Below are positions 12,101 to 23,909 of a stretch of 64,000 nt of DNA, one piece after another. The notes under the pieces are model-generated. The model had not been told where the DNA came from, did no database searches, and worked only from the letters and a program-made list of their open reading frames with translations. Each line of letters opens with the position of its first letter. Position 1 is the stretch's first letter. The stretch spans positions 1 to 64,000 of the forward strand of contig JAKZAN010000219.1 in NCBI GenBank assembly GCA_023053545.1, read 5' to 3'. The position numbers were made by a program, and so were the translations under genes. This stretch comes from Lepidurus packardi (taxonomy: Eukaryota > Arthropoda > Branchiopoda > Notostraca > Triopsidae).

Positions 12101-13278
12101 TCCGCAGCAACATATTATTCTTCTCGTTGTTGAGCTGGCTGAGCCTTCGGTCGAGATCTAGATTTTTGGCATTGAGTTGGTTGATGAGACAGGACAACTC
12201 GTTATTCTGGGTATGCAGAGGGTCAAACTTATTTCTGAGTTGTGCGAGTTCCTGTTGGGTCCTCATGTTCTCCTTCCTGAGCTCTTCACATGCTTCAGCG
12301 AGATTCACCTTTTATTTGCGCAGTCGTGATAGCTATTGATTTAGGCCTTCCACTGTTTTGTTATATCTGTTCATATTTTCGACTTCCTGGCGTTTCAGAC
12401 ATTCATTCATCCTCATCAGCTCGCGACTGCAGGCGTTGATCTGTTCCTTGGAGTTCTGGCTGATGAGCTCATTTATTTGCTGCAGCATACACTCATCAGT
12501 CAGTGTGCCCGACACATTCATACTTTGGGCCACCTTGCTCTTGATATTGCCTACAAGCTAGTTCTTGCTTTTGAAGCATTCAACACTTTATAGGATAGCT
12601 TTGGCCTCCTGTTCGGAGGGGCTTCCGATTAAGGGCTTATCGTATATTCTCTAGTAAATATCAGCGATAATCTTCTGTAAAAAAGGGGAGTTATTGTCCA
12701 TCACGCAACTCTGATTCAAGATACGACTCACGCCCAATTTAAGAGGCACGTTGTTGTTGGAAATACGAGTAGTGCTCTGTGTCAGGTACTGGCTCTTGGA
12801 CATCGGTAGAGAAGAGTAGCTGTTCAGGCTGGGTATCGTTAGGGCTGTCGAGGGTTTAGCATAGATATTTTCCTTGTCATATAATAGTGGCTGGGTTTGA
12901 CGTTCTGTAATATCTGCATTGTACCAGTGCGCTTTCAAAGGAGAGGAGTTGATATGAACAGGAGAGTGGGTGTTCTAAGTGAAAATTTATTCTGGAGGAT
13001 TGAGAAGCAAAAGGATCAAATGATTGGGTACGGTGTGGAGGGGGCGATACAGCGATAGACAAATGCTTATGGCTCTGTGGTAGCTAGCGGAGGTGGATGT
13101 TGCCTAAGATAGAGAGAAAGTACGTAATTTGGTGTTGAGGCTTACGGTTAGCGAAGAGTCCAGAGTTAGTGATGAGGACGTTGGAAGAGCTGAAGTACTG
13201 GGAGACCTTAAGGCTTTGGCTGGTAGACCTGGATAGTTCGAAGGAGTCATTGGATTGGGAAGCGATTGAAGTGTTCAT
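9120..13278 (-). CDS. Long coiled-coil protein (1358 aa)
   Basis: Three exons: 13278-13146, 13103-13032 and 12991-9120, with introns of 42 nt (13104-13145) and 40 nt (12992-13031); together 1359 codons including the stop. I checked 10735-11960 codon by codon for TGA and found none. The first ~150 residues are Ser/Pro/Asn-rich and probably disordered. From about 12650 downward the protein is almost continuous heptad-like coiled coil rich in Glu, Lys, Gln and Leu, and many of the Glu are TAG or TAA. A Ser/Pro-rich break sits near 10020-10150. Such proteins are commonly structural parts of basal bodies, cilia or the cortex; that role is inference. No catalytic domain seen. Confidence 0.85.
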
Positions 13279-13749
13279 TTGGGTATTGGAGTAAAAAATT
13301 TAGGATCGATGTGACAGTTTAATAATCGATTGGACTTGCTTTTTCAAATTAAAAAAGCCGATACTACTTCTTTTAGGAATTTAATCACAGGGAACCTGCA
13401 CAAAAGACATTGAACTCACTGGACTTTGATAGATGGACGTGTAGAAAATGATAGATAACGCTTTGGAGATACTCCGGTCAGTTGGCAAAACTGGCAGATA
13501 CGAACGTGATCTTGCATTTGGCTTCGCCTCCTATATTTGTCCGAACACAGACTGAAAAGCTCTCTAACGTTTGTGTCTTGTCATATCCATAGCATCAATT
13601 TGGATCTAGAAGTTAAGATTGCGGAGTGAAATATTTTGACATTCTGTTATAGATAAAATAGTAGAAAATGAACGATATCCCAACACTGAGCAGGAGGACG
13701 AATTTAAAGAGGTACATTAGTAGGCGAACGGCATATGAGCCAATGACAC
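13279..13749. other. Intergenic, upstream of tRNA
   Basis: Holds the promoter side of the coiled-coil gene and the 5' flank of the tRNA-Pro gene. No supported protein gene; an apparent minus-strand ORF that crosses the tRNA is rejected. Confidence 0.5.
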
Positions 13750-13821
13750 GGGCGATTGGTCTAGTGGTATGATTCTTGTTTAGGGTACAAGAGGTCCCGG
13801 GTTCAATTCCCGGATCGCCCC
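13750..13821 (+). tRNA. tRNA-Pro (anticodon AGG)
   Basis: Cloverleaf read directly. The acceptor stem GGGCGAT pairs with ATCGCCC (13814-13820). The anticodon stem CTTGT/ACAAG (13775-13779/13787-13791) encloses the loop TTAGGGT with anticodon AGG at 13782-13784. The T stem ccggg/cccgg encloses TTCAATT. The internal A box is GGTCTAGTGGT and the B box is GGTTCAATTCC. A run of six T (13823-13828) follows as RNA polymerase III terminator. No intron. It is the only tRNA found; no tRNA-Glu with anticodon UUA or CUA, which would decode UAA/UAG, is in the window. Confidence 0.96.
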
Positions 13822-13916
13822 CTTTTTTACAATGTGCTACGTGTATACCATGTTTCGATAACAAAAAATTGGGTTTCCAAACCATATATACGTGTTCATA
13901 AGTGGGTAGGTTTTTG

Positions 13917-14462
13917 TCAGATACTAAGTTCCCGCAGCTCGTAGCTGTCCTCTACTTTGTGGAGTACATGCAGTTTGCTATCGTTGTCCAGCTGGTTCAG
14001 TTTGTGTCTTTCGCTCTGGTCCATCTTGTACACCCTCATCTCGATATTTTGGATTACTTGTGCACTCGCGTAGACAACTATAATTTCCCACTCTGCAGCT
14101 TACACGATTTGTCTATAGATGTTCTCGGCCCAGAGCTCACTAATCTAAGGGTTGCTACTTTGATGGGCAATGTAGTCCAACACTCTAATGGTCTACTATT
14201 GTGGAATGCCCAGTTTCTCATGTAGTTTTGCAACGGGGACTCTGCTGGTTGACAGTACAATCATCGGCGATCTGTAGTACTTCTTGAGTGAGGAGTACGC
14301 TTTAGAGATTCTTCGGATGAGGGGCTGCATGACCCAGAGGAATGATTATGGGTATACAGCGAAAGTGACAGCGGCTCCCAGTGCAAGGTAATGCTTCCAG
14401 GTGAGATCGGAAGTGCTGATTGGGGTGGTATTGCAGAGGGTGCTTTCTACGGAACTGGCCAT
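13917..14462 (-). CDS. Single-span membrane protein (181 aa), unknown
   Basis: A single exon from ATG at 14460-14462 to TGA at 13917-13919. Several in-frame TAG/TAA codons are read as Glu. After a short Ser/Thr-rich N-terminus there is a hydrophobic stretch (HYLALGAAVTFAVYP) likely to cross a membrane. A soluble helical domain of about 130 residues follows, with VLDYIAHQSSNP, a hydrophobic strand EIIVVYAS and a charged C-terminal helix. I do not recognise the family. Translation with UAR as sense gives a continuous, compositionally ordinary protein, which supports coding. It sits tail-to-tail with the tRNA gene. Confidence 0.55.
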
Positions 14463-14684
14463 GTCAGTACAAAGAGGTAGGCCTAAGTATCAGTTCAGTA
14501 CAGTGAGAATTGGCTAGATTATAATAAAGTATTAGCGAGATCTACACGAATGACTCGACGAAAACATCAATGTCCTATATTTCACTAAGCCTTCCCGTCC
14601 GCGTTCTATTCGGGATGCACGGCACTCTGTCTTCTTCGAATGATGTCTTGGTATTTGCGGCGTTGTCTCTCGATCTAAAAGGTA

Positions 14685-15008
14685 TCAATGCAGTGTTGAG
14701 CTAGTGGAGGTTGTTACGTATTCAGGCTGCAGTTAGTCAGGTAGTATCTGCTGGCGCTTACGTGGTTCATTATTCTTCATGTAGTCCTCTGCTCGTTGCC
14801 TGCCTGCTTCCTCCTGGGAGTACCAAAAGTAGATCAGTCCGATGTTGACGGCAAGGACAGTCGCAATGCCGAGGCGCTTGCCCCACTTGATGAGGGCGTC
14901 GAGGGAGTCATACTGGTTCTTGGGGTTGTTATTGTTGCTCTTGCCGTTGCTGCAAAACTGCTGGACTATCTTCCTGTGTATCAGTCTCTGTGTTATTTTT
15001 GCTAACAT
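14685..15008 (-). CDS. Small single-span protein, possibly mitochondrial
   Basis: ORF ending at TGA 14685-14687. I chose the ATG at 15006-15008 because the product then begins with a basic amphipathic leader (MLAKITQRLIHRKIVQQF) like a mitochondrial targeting peptide; an ATG at 15066-15068 in the same frame would add 20 residues from an AT-rich stretch that looks like 5' leader. After an Asn-rich segment there is one membrane span (LGIATVLAVNIGLIYFWY) and a charged tail. At about 107 aa it could be a small inner-membrane subunit or assembly factor; that is inference. Family not recognised. Confidence 0.5.
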
Positions 15009-15087
15009 GTATATCCTCAATTCATTAAAATGTATATGATTTAATCGCGCTTGTTTATATATATTCATTCAATGGAAATACTTGGGC

Positions 15088-17463
15088 TCAGAAATGGTAA
15101 CTCTGGCCCCCAAAGAAGCTGAACAGGGTATGCCAGACTTGGGCACGCACCAGCAGGAAGCAGAACAGCAGGATGTTGAGTAACGACAGCATCATTCTGA
15201 CCAGAATGCTGTATTTGTTGTCTCTGGGAAACACGAAAAACCACCGGACCATCAGAATCGACATGATCTGCACCATAATCAGATATCTTTATTATCTTCT
15301 GAAGTAGCCGATCAATATGATGTGGAACACCAGGGTCAGAATAGTCAAGGTTTTGCGGATCCAGCAACTCGTTCTGATCAGAACAAACACTGAGCTGATC
15401 GACAGGAATACCTTCCAAATAAGAACACAGTGTTGTTCTACTAGCAATAGGAGCTCTTTCCAATTATTGACCAGATAAAACCACACTCTTCTAGCCTCCA
15501 ACACCAAAATATCGACTATACGCAGCAGGAATTCCACGGTCCTCAGCCAGTAGGTTCTCAAAACTGGGTTGTATAATACGCCTAGCCCCACCCAGATCAG
15601 CAGGATACCGATGACCCCACGTAAAAACAGAGGATGAAGGTATCTACAAGCCCTAGTTATCCTGCGAACGACGAACATGAAAGCAGGCACAGCCATGTAG
15701 CTCACGAACATGTAGACGCTCAGCAAGCAGAATGAGCTGAAGGAAATAAAGCCAATCGTACTTTCTTCGTACAACTCGCTAAACATTTTGGCAGTCCTTA
15801 GAACAAGATGAGTGTCTTCTCTTGTCCTAATTAGCTATTTCACTGTATTTTTATCCAGGAGCACATACTAGTACTCAGTGGCCTTCGAGGTGACGATTGA
15901 TAGATGCACTTTCTTTGAGGCGAAAAGCGCAGGCGGAACCACCACAGTCACAATGGTTTTCTCTCCTGTATGGTTTAGGTAGACTTGCGTCTTGCTGCCG
16001 GTCAGGACATTCGGATTGGGAAACAGTTCCGAGTAAAACACGGTGATATCATCAGCTCCGATGATTTGATCGAACTCTATGTCCATCATAGAGATGAGTT
16101 CATGGTTCCGGCGGAAAGTCAAGTAATTCGGACTACCTCCTTACACCACGACCTTTTTAACGACATTCTCCTCCAAGATAGTTTCTCTGGTGCAGATATG
16201 ATTAGAAATTACAGTCTGCAGTTTGGCCAAGGCACTATAGCTATCGAACCTGAGCTTATTCTCAGGGCTTCCTGCGATCGCATTGATCTAGACATCTCTG
16301 ATATTGGCCTCAGTTCCAATAGCAATACAGATAGTCACTATTCCAGCAGAACGCATCTGGTCCGCAGTGTTCATCACTACTTGAGGATCATGCGAATCTC
16401 CATCCGTTAACACTACAAATACAACTAGTACCTATTCTGGCAGTTTCTGAGACTTGATGCGTTGAAAATGCTCCTTCATTCCTAAGCCTGTGTACGTATT
16501 GCCCGCTGTATGGGGTTTTTGTGAAATCCTGTCGAGGAAGTGTTGTCGAGAGTTGCCAAATTATATACAGGGCTCAAAGCCAGAGCTGTAGAAATGCAGA
16601 GAAGACAGCCCCACATTGGCAGTGGTGTCGCGATAGAATCCGCTTAGGAAGTTCTTAGCCTCTTCGAAAGGCCTCTGACCGATACTGGAAGATGCATCCA
16701 CCAAGAAGTTGATAGAGTAGAGTCTATCGCAGCTAACTTTTTCTACAGCAGAGATCATCACAATATCGATACTTCTTTCGATGCGTTGTGACTCCCAGAG
16801 GTACCGAGACATGACATCCTTCATTCCTACGACATCATCTACAAGGGCATAGGCCCAGAATGACTCCCAGAATGACAAGTCTTAGCGAAACATTTTGTCT
16901 TCGAAACAGGAGTAAATAACGGTGCGGACATTGATGTGTAGCTGATACCAGGGGGTTTTTGGTTTGGCGTGCTCGTACATCTTGATGAGCTTCTTGATCA
17001 AGAAAGCCCTGTACGATGTAGTCATCAGTCGCAGTTCTTATTGTTTGAATCTTGCTCTAAGAGGTAGGTCCCGAAGGATTTCGGCGGCTTCTAGGCTACT
17101 CTTCTGGAGATAGGGTTCGAGTCTGTTGATGAGATGTTCTGAGATGCCTGCAGTTTTGAGTTCAGAGGAGGTGAGATTGAGGGAGAGGTGATCAGCGATG
17201 TAGATATAAGAGTAGGAGTCCTGCACGAAGCCAAAGAATCTAGAATTATTCTTTTGTTCGAAATACTTGTAGTTAATGTCTTCCTTGGTGAGTGGCTCAG
17301 GACCTCCATTGAGAATATGATACCTCTCTTCTTCAGAGGAGTTAGTAAACCTCTGGACGAGTTCGGAGGCGGAGGAAGAGGAAGGGAAGTAGATAGGGAT
17401 GAAGATAGTGAGGACTGAGACGGTTAGGCACCAGACGGTGGATCGTGTTAGTATGAATTCCAT
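15088..17463 (-). CDS. vWA-domain protein with multispan membrane C-terminus (791 aa)
   Basis: One uninterrupted frame of 792 codons; I checked the connecting stretches 16123-16560 and 16879-17040 codon by codon for TGA. It starts at ATG 17461-17463 with a hydrophobic signal sequence, then an extracellular-type region. A von Willebrand A domain follows, with the MIDAS signature DASSS (about 16683-16698) and TDGDSHD further on, so metal-dependent ligand binding is plausible. After a beta-rich stretch, the C-terminal third (from about 15786) has about five hydrophobic segments and ends in a membrane. The order signal-vWA-membrane recalls calcium-channel alpha2/delta proteins, but those have a single C-terminal span. 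Exact function unknown. Confidence 0.8.
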
Positions 17464-17787
17464 AATTCTAATGTTCGACTCACTTTTAAGTATGATTAAT
17501 TGGTTTTTGGGAGAAGGGATATACTAGACCCTCTCTACGATCAACTAATATCACAAGAGCAAGAGAGTTAAGATATTTTCGTCAACTCTGTAATATCAGA
17601 ATTAGTTATCCCTCGAACTTAATTCTTATTGGATTTTGTGAGCTCACCCATTTTAAATCTAGGACTTCATGGCTTCGAATACAGTTATTTAAAACTCCTT
17701 AGGATCATATTCTTCGAGTTGATCAAATTAAAAATGGCATAACCCAACTATTAGCACTTAAAGTAAATAACACGACTCTTGCTCGAT
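17464..17787. other. Intergenic, nothing recognised
   Basis: AT-rich spacer of 324 nt between the start of the vWA gene and the stop of the next minus-strand gene; no ORF or RNA gene seen. Confidence 0.5.
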
Positions 17788-20700
17788 TCATAAGTATTTG
17801 CTCGATAGCTTCTGGTACTCTCTAACGAATCTCTCTTTATCCTTGACCTTGCTGTCGTCGAACTTCATGGTGTATATCTCCTTTTTGTTGGTTCCCACCG
17901 CGAAGCCTGTCGTGATGTTTGGGCTTTCGCATAGCATCTTAAAATTGATCTTCGCGTGAATGACATCAAGCAGCCGCTATTTATCGGTTACATTGCACAG
18001 CAGCTGGCCTGTCACTAGTGAGAACACCAGCACTCGTCCTGTATTTATTAGCAGGATTCCGGGTACTGGCACGCCCTCCAGCAATTAGTCCACAATCAGG
18101 AAGTCCGAGATGGCCTCATTCAAGTAGATGTCAATCTCACAAGCTATTGTTCGCAAACTGGCTGTCTTGATGTTCCATCCCACAATCCTTAGACTTAGCA
18201 ATTCCTTCTTGAGGACGTGTTCGCGCTGAGTCAAGATAAATAAATTGCCATTCCAGTGCCTGGCACTTTTAGCTATAGCCTTACGCTCTTCTTTAGAGTA
18301 GAGGTGGTATTCTATACTTTCTACCTTCTTCAATCCAGCGTCGAAGATGACTCTATCCAGCTTCACCATATTGGGCTGAGCTCCCCCTGTCTGGTCGTCA
18401 TCATTTCGATAGAAGGCTTAAGACTTCTTGGGATTGATATAGACTTATTTGTTGTAGCTCTGGACAAAATACTTGTCGAAAACAGGCCTGGCTTGGTCTT
18501 CAGGAACGTCTTCGTATGTGATGGTGAACTGGTCACTCTCACGGTATCCAGGGACATGCAACTTGATGTTGAACTTGTAGTAGGGTTCCTGTTTGTAGTG
18601 CTAACTGTATTCCCAGAGGGCGCAACTCATGTCCTCGCAGACGGTAGCGAACTTGAACGCCTAAAAAAATACGATAGCGATCACCGGCGACGAATGATAG
18701 GTGAAAACTTCTCTGAATTAGTGGATCCTCTCTTCGCCTGTCACTTTCTAGGCTTTGAATTCGATAAGTTTTTTATGCTATTGAGGCAAGTTAGGCTCTT
18801 CGCCTAAGGGAGGTCTAGAGTAGAGAGGTTCGAAGAATGAAATGTTTGTCTGTTCAAACGTGACCGGATCGCGGTTCAAATTGTACTTCAGGAACACTCC
18901 AGACTTGAACCCGATTAGAACTGAGCAGACACTTCCGAGGAGGGTGGTAACAGGATAGAAACAAGCAGTAGTGATAACTCCCGAAGGACTCCCAACTCGA
19001 TCACCAATGTGCTAAGTGAAGCTCTAGTATTCCCAGCCGTTCCACACAACAAGTAGGTTTGGGTTATAGATGAGCCAGTTTTGGCTGAACTTGTCGCATC
19101 GGAAGTTGGCGCTACTCCACTTATCAGAAAGAGTGAATATCGCGTTGTTTTCGATGTCTTTGATTTTATTGCCTGCGAGTGCAAAGAGTTAGTCACCATC
19201 AGAGAAGATGGCCTGGTGCTCTCCTCCTTCCCAGATGTCAATTTTGTTGATCTGGGTCTTGAGCTGCGAAAAGAAGCGTTCTTCTTGCTCTAAGATCTCG
19301 AGGTCGTCCAGGAGTTATCGAGTGAACTCATAGGCGTCGAACTAGTTTTCGAGTTTGTCGTCTTGACCCTTAAGAATAGCTGCAGGATTCCGGTACTTGA
19401 GCTTTCCAGGCTTGTTTGTGTAGTTGAGATCCAAGTCAAATTTCTCAGTGATCTGAATAATCTCAGAAGAATTCTTTTCGAAAAGCGACCCACGAAAGAT
19501 CGACAAGGTTTTATCGACAGCTAATTTCTCCAGAGCGATCATTTCGGTAGCGGCATCCTGAATCAGTTTGTTGCTGAGATCCGAGTACATCTTGTCCAGG
19601 ATTAGTTAACAGGCTGCCATGTCGATCTGCCTGCTCTCCTTCTATTTGAATCTCTGCGCAATGTTTTCGAACCCCTCTCTCTTCTAGCTAACGTCACTGA
19701 TTTCCTGCATGAGTGATTCGAAGTAGTCTACTGATCCGCCAATCAGGTCCCCAATTATCAGTCTGGCTATCTGCACATGTTCCGAGTTCAGTTTACCGAT
19801 ATATGGTTTCAACTGTCCTTTGTACTCCTGATTCTCTTGTGCTTTCCTAGCATTCTCCTGTTCCTCTTTGAGCTGAACAACCCGCCTTCATCGTAAAAAC
19901 TCATAAGGGTGTTGTGAATTAGATAAGTACTTTTATGTTTGGAGCCTGATTTGGTCGAGTTGCGACAGCACCATGTCGCTGGGAACTGGCTGCCTATAAT
20001 CCTAAATATCATACCCCAGCTGGTCCAACATCTCCTACAGCTCTTCCGGCGTCAGCTCTGCCGCCTTTTCCAGGTACTCGTCGCCATGCATCTCCATTTC
20101 TTTCAGGACTAGTTTTTTGCGCAGCAGTTGTTCTTGTTTCTGGTAAATTTCGAACCTCTTGTTGTTGAGAGAACGCATATCAACAGGAGCTTTTCGGCCT
20201 TGATCCCGCATGCTGTTCATCTCCTACACTATTTTCTCATAGGTCTTTTTGTTCTGTAACTTCTCGACTAGTTAGTAGCGCAAGTCAGCTTTCGAGGCAT
20301 TCGGGACTTCCCTCATCATCTTATCGACTAGGATGTCACGCTGCAGTGCCTGATTGAGCAATGCCTCACTGTCTATGTCTTTAGTGTAGTCCTCCATGAG
20401 TTCTACTACTGCCTTCTTTTTGGCAATCTCCAGGTCGATTTCCTTTTTCTGCCTTTTGATTCGCTCCACTTCTGCTTCTTTTGCCTGCTTCTTCTTCATG
20501 AATGCTTAGCGTTATAGCTCCAGCAGTTATGTTAGCTGCTTCTGTCGATTCTGCTCTTCCTACTACATCTTCCGCTTCTTCTCCAAGAGTTTGTCGACGT
20601 TTACTTCGCTTCCACTCCTATTGACAACCGCCTGGCTACCACTGACAGGAGACAGGTTGGACTTGATTTGTTCTAGCTTTTGCTTTAGCTTCTACTTTTA

Positions 20701-20907
20701 CTACTGTATCTGTTTGAGTTTGTGATTAGGCAGGCTGCTACTGGCGGCTCTCTAAGGTTCATTATTGTCATAAGGGCGTTTGGAGGCGTAGAGGGACTGG
20801 TCATCGCCCTTGTAAGTGAGGCTTTCCTGAAGAGAACCAGCTTTCTTTTGGAAGGAGCCTTTTTGTTTTGAGTACTAGACAAACTCATCGTAACCCGGAT
20901 TCTGCAT
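17788..20907 (-). CDS. Coiled-coil and WD-repeat-like protein (1024 aa)
   Basis: Starts at ATG 20905-20907 and ends at TGA 17788-17790. The frame is open except for a TGA at 19888-19890, which a 45-nt GT-AG intron (19886-19930, GTACTT...TGAAG) removes without changing frame, leaving 1025 codons. The N-terminal ~350 residues are Lys/Glu-rich coiled coil with repeated basic helices. A middle alpha-helical region follows (from RVVQLKEEQEN to about 19290). The C-terminal half is beta-rich with WD-like blades, for example HSSPVIAIVFF followed by CEDMSCALWEYS. The architecture is that of axonemal or trafficking scaffold proteins. I cannot assign the family; cilium association is inference only. Confidence 0.75.
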
Positions 20908-21188
20908 TGCTCTTCTTAATATGAGTGCAGAGTTTATAAGTGCAATTTTAAAGACAACGGTGGGAATCTATCAGGACTCCAGATCGTCCGAGACTGCACT
21001 TTCCAAAACACTGTCAATAATTCCAAAAGTCATCGGCCCTGGACAAAATAACACCAACCAAGATTAATGAAAGTTACTGTTTTTCGTGTACTCTTTAGCC
21101 AGAAATACTGGTTGGCCCAGCTCCATTCGATGGGGGTACGGTTACTGAATACTAGATACTCGAGAATTATAATTTATTAAAGAACTCC

Positions 21189-22818
21189 ATGAACAAACCT
21201 TCTGAACACAAACAAAAGGACAAGCAGCAGTCTGGACATGCAAAACTACGTGGCTCTATGGTCTACAAGACTATAGGACTTACCAAGATCAAAGACTCTG
21301 GCGTCCTCACTCCTGGCAGTGCCTCGGGCCACATCACCCAGAGCCATAGTAATATCAACCCCAAAGATGCAGTCAGCAGACCACGCACCTCCAAGCCCGA
21401 CACAGCTCAGCCCGTGCCCCGCCGAGAAGCGCTTTCAGGCGGCGTGAGCTCTAGTCAGTCCAGCAAAAACTTTCTGCAATCACAGCGACTGTCACCAAAA
21501 TTGCGGGTGAATGAGTTAAAATAATAAATAGTGGTTGATCCAAAAAAGAAGGCTCCCCTTATCCTTGCAGGCAATGGAGGAGTCAGCCCCAAGACTGTCC
21601 CCCGCAGGAAAGACGATGGGTCCTCTCTGCACAACCAAAGCACCAATAAGCGGGAAGACAAGTTCAAGGAAGAGATAAAGAAGAGTCTGGCACACGTAAT
21701 TAACGTCTACTACATGGAGAGAAAGCACTCGCCTATGGATGCGTCCTTTTCTAACCCTACCGACCTGGAGACTGCCAGCACAGACAACTTAGTATCGAAG
21801 CCTGATTTCAACTTCATTGAAGTGATAGGGCGTGGAGGATATGGAAAGGTATGGAAAGTTGAACACAAAAAGAGCCATAAACATTACGCTATGAAGGAAA
21901 TGTCAAAAGCAGCGATTATCATGAAGAAGAGCGCAGAAGGAGTTCAAAACTAAAAGCGACTGTTGGGACGCCTGAGTCATCCTTTCATCGCCAACATGGT
22001 GGCAGCATTCCACGACAGAGAAACTCTCTACCTAGTGATGGATCTGATGCCAGGTGGAGACTTAAGATACCACATTGGCGAGAACCAAACCTTCAATTAA
22101 GAGCAGACTCGTTTTTTCGTTGCGTGTATCGTGACTGCTCTCGAATATCTGCATCAGAAAAAGATAATACACAGGGATATCAAGCCGGAAAACCTTGTTC
22201 TGGACAGCAAAGGATACGTGCATGTGACTGACTTCGGGATCGCCAAAGTAGAACGGGACAATTCGGAACGGGATACCAGCGGCACTCCTGGCTACATGGG
22301 TAACCTCCATTCATCTAATTTACTCTCTGTGTTTTCTAGCACCCTAAGTTTTATGCAAGCAGCCCCATTCCTACTCTGCAGACTATTTTGCAGTGGGCGT
22401 CATCGCCTATGAGTTCATGATCGGCAGAAGGCCATACCTGGGCAAATCTAGGCATGAGATTAGGGAGGCTGTCCTCGCAAAACAGGTCCAGATCAAGAAA
22501 AGCGAGATCCCTCCGGGTTGGTCCATGGAAGCAGCAGACTTCGTCAACAAACTACTGCAGAGGCAGCCCAAAAGCAGATTGGGCAACAAGGGAGGCGTGA
22601 CTGAGCTGAAGGAGCACCCGTGGCTCAAAAAATATTCCTGGAAGAAACTTCTCAACAAGGAATTGATAGCCCCATTTATTCCGGAACAGGTGCAGTACGT
22701 GTAGATGTCGGACTACGAGTAGTACGACGAAGGACTGATGCAGTACAAAGTGCTGGAGAGACTAGAGGACCAGCGTGACCTGTTCGGAGACTATCACCAC
22801 AAGTTCAGTGGGTCGTGA
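21189..22818 (+). CDS. AGC-family protein kinase, STK32/YANK-like
   Basis: Ser/Thr kinase of 529 aa in two exons (21189-22299, 22340-22818) with a 40-nt intron. A disordered Ser/Pro-rich N-terminus of about 200 residues precedes a full kinase domain: glycine loop GRGGYGKV, catalytic Lys in YAMKE, hinge-side motif MPGGDLRYH (typical of STK32/YANK kinases), catalytic loop [11 protein letters not shown] in VTDFGIAK, then GTPGYM joined across the intron to the P+1/APE segment. The Glu of APE is a TAA codon (22345-22347), one of the strongest sites for UAR=Glu, as is TAA at 21951-21953 in VQNEKRLL. The C-lobe has [13 protein letters not shown]. All catalytic residues are present, so it is probably active. 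The start is the first ATG after an AT-rich leader. Confidence 0.93.
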
Positions 22819-22997
22819 GGGGTGGGTGCATTGGAGAACAAGAGAGTCTGGAGTTCTAATTAATTCATTGTGAGTATTTATTTAATCTTGGTACCTCATC
22901 ATGCTGTTGTTTTCTCAGAGATTTTGTATTTTTTGAATCGTCTGAGCATATCTTTATAATAGATTTTAACACACATATTTTAGAGTTACCTGCTGCC

Positions 22998-23731
22998 ATG
23001 AGTCTCTTCATCGGCAACATCTCCAAAAAGGTCACTGCCAAGCAATTCGAGCAGGCCTTCCGGAGCCACGGACGCTGCAAAGTCGACCTCAGAGTATCAC
23101 TATACCTATCCTCATCGCTCCTAGAAAAAATTCGCATTCGTCCAATTCGACAGCGATAAGGACGCTGAAAAGGCCAAAAACGAGCTCCATAACAAAGATC
23201 TATGTGGACTTAGACTCAACATCGAATGGTCTAAAAACTCAGGACGTTTCCAATAAAATAATAACAGAGGAGGAGGAGGAGGCGGAGGCGGTCGCAAGGA
23301 AAGACGCAGAAGCACCTCACGCAGCTGGGACCGCCACAAACGCTATAGATCATATAGTCGCGAACGCAGGAGAGATAGTCCTGACTACGAACAGGAGACA
23401 GATGTGCCACCCATGTGCCGCAGAGACTACATGTATGCATCCCATATCATAACAATAACGAGATTGCGTGTAACATAGTCTGCTGGAAAAGTTGGAATAA
23501 CGGCAGGAAAAACAAAGGGTTAAGAAGGAAGCACAGCAGCAGCAGCTACTGTTACAGAAGCAAGTGCAGGAGCAGAAGGAGCAGAAAGAACAGAAGGAAC
23601 AGAGGGAACAGAGGGAGCAGAGGGAACAGAGGGAACAGAAAGAACAACCGCAAAAACCCGAAGTGGCAGCCCCAAAAGAAGACACGGAAAGGGAGGCAGG
23701 ACAGATGGATGTAGAGCCCAACAACCAGTGA
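22998..23731 (+). CDS. RRM RNA-binding protein with RS and EQK/EQR-repeat tail
   Basis: Three exons (22998-23093, 23125-23432, 23479-23731) with introns of 31 and 46 nt; 218 aa. A single RNA-recognition motif has RNP2 LFIGNI near the start and RNP1 KKFAFVQF immediately after intron 1. Then come a run of eight Gly, an Arg/Ser-rich stretch (RRRSTSRS, RSYSRERRRDS) and a highly charged tail of about 25 residues in Glu-Gln-Lys/Arg repeats. The second intron is placed to join the RS region to the frame LLEKLEERQEKQRV, which alone leads to a natural TGA. It resembles SR splicing factors, so a role in pre-mRNA splicing is likely; this genome has many tiny introns. Confidence 0.88.
23570..23647 (+). 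repeat. Degenerate 9-nt tandem repeat coding Glu-Gln-Lys/Arg
   Basis: About eight and a half copies of a gag-cag-aag/agg unit in the last exon of the RRM gene. The copies differ at third positions and at Lys/Arg, so the repeat is diverged rather than freshly expanded. Confidence 0.85.
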
Positions 23732-23909
23732 GCAGATACTGTATTAACTTTCATAGTTTTATATTTTGGTACAGAGGGTTTGTCAGGGTCACATATCACT
23801 GAAGCCACACTAATGAGTACTTTGAATCGAACTCTTGTCATACATTTAAACATGAGTTATCGGTACTACATATTTTTAGCCTCAAAGCAATATCTGTCCA
23901 TCATCATTA

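Noticed and set aside
13613-13885. Minus-strand ORF of 90 codons with a DPGIEPGTS-like string
   Set aside because: It is the antisense of the tRNA-Pro gene; this string is a classic artefact of translating tRNA B-box complements.
19888-19890. UGA as sense codon or read-through in the WD/coiled-coil gene
   Set aside because: A 45-nt GT-AG intron of typical size removes it in frame; no other gene needs UGA as sense.
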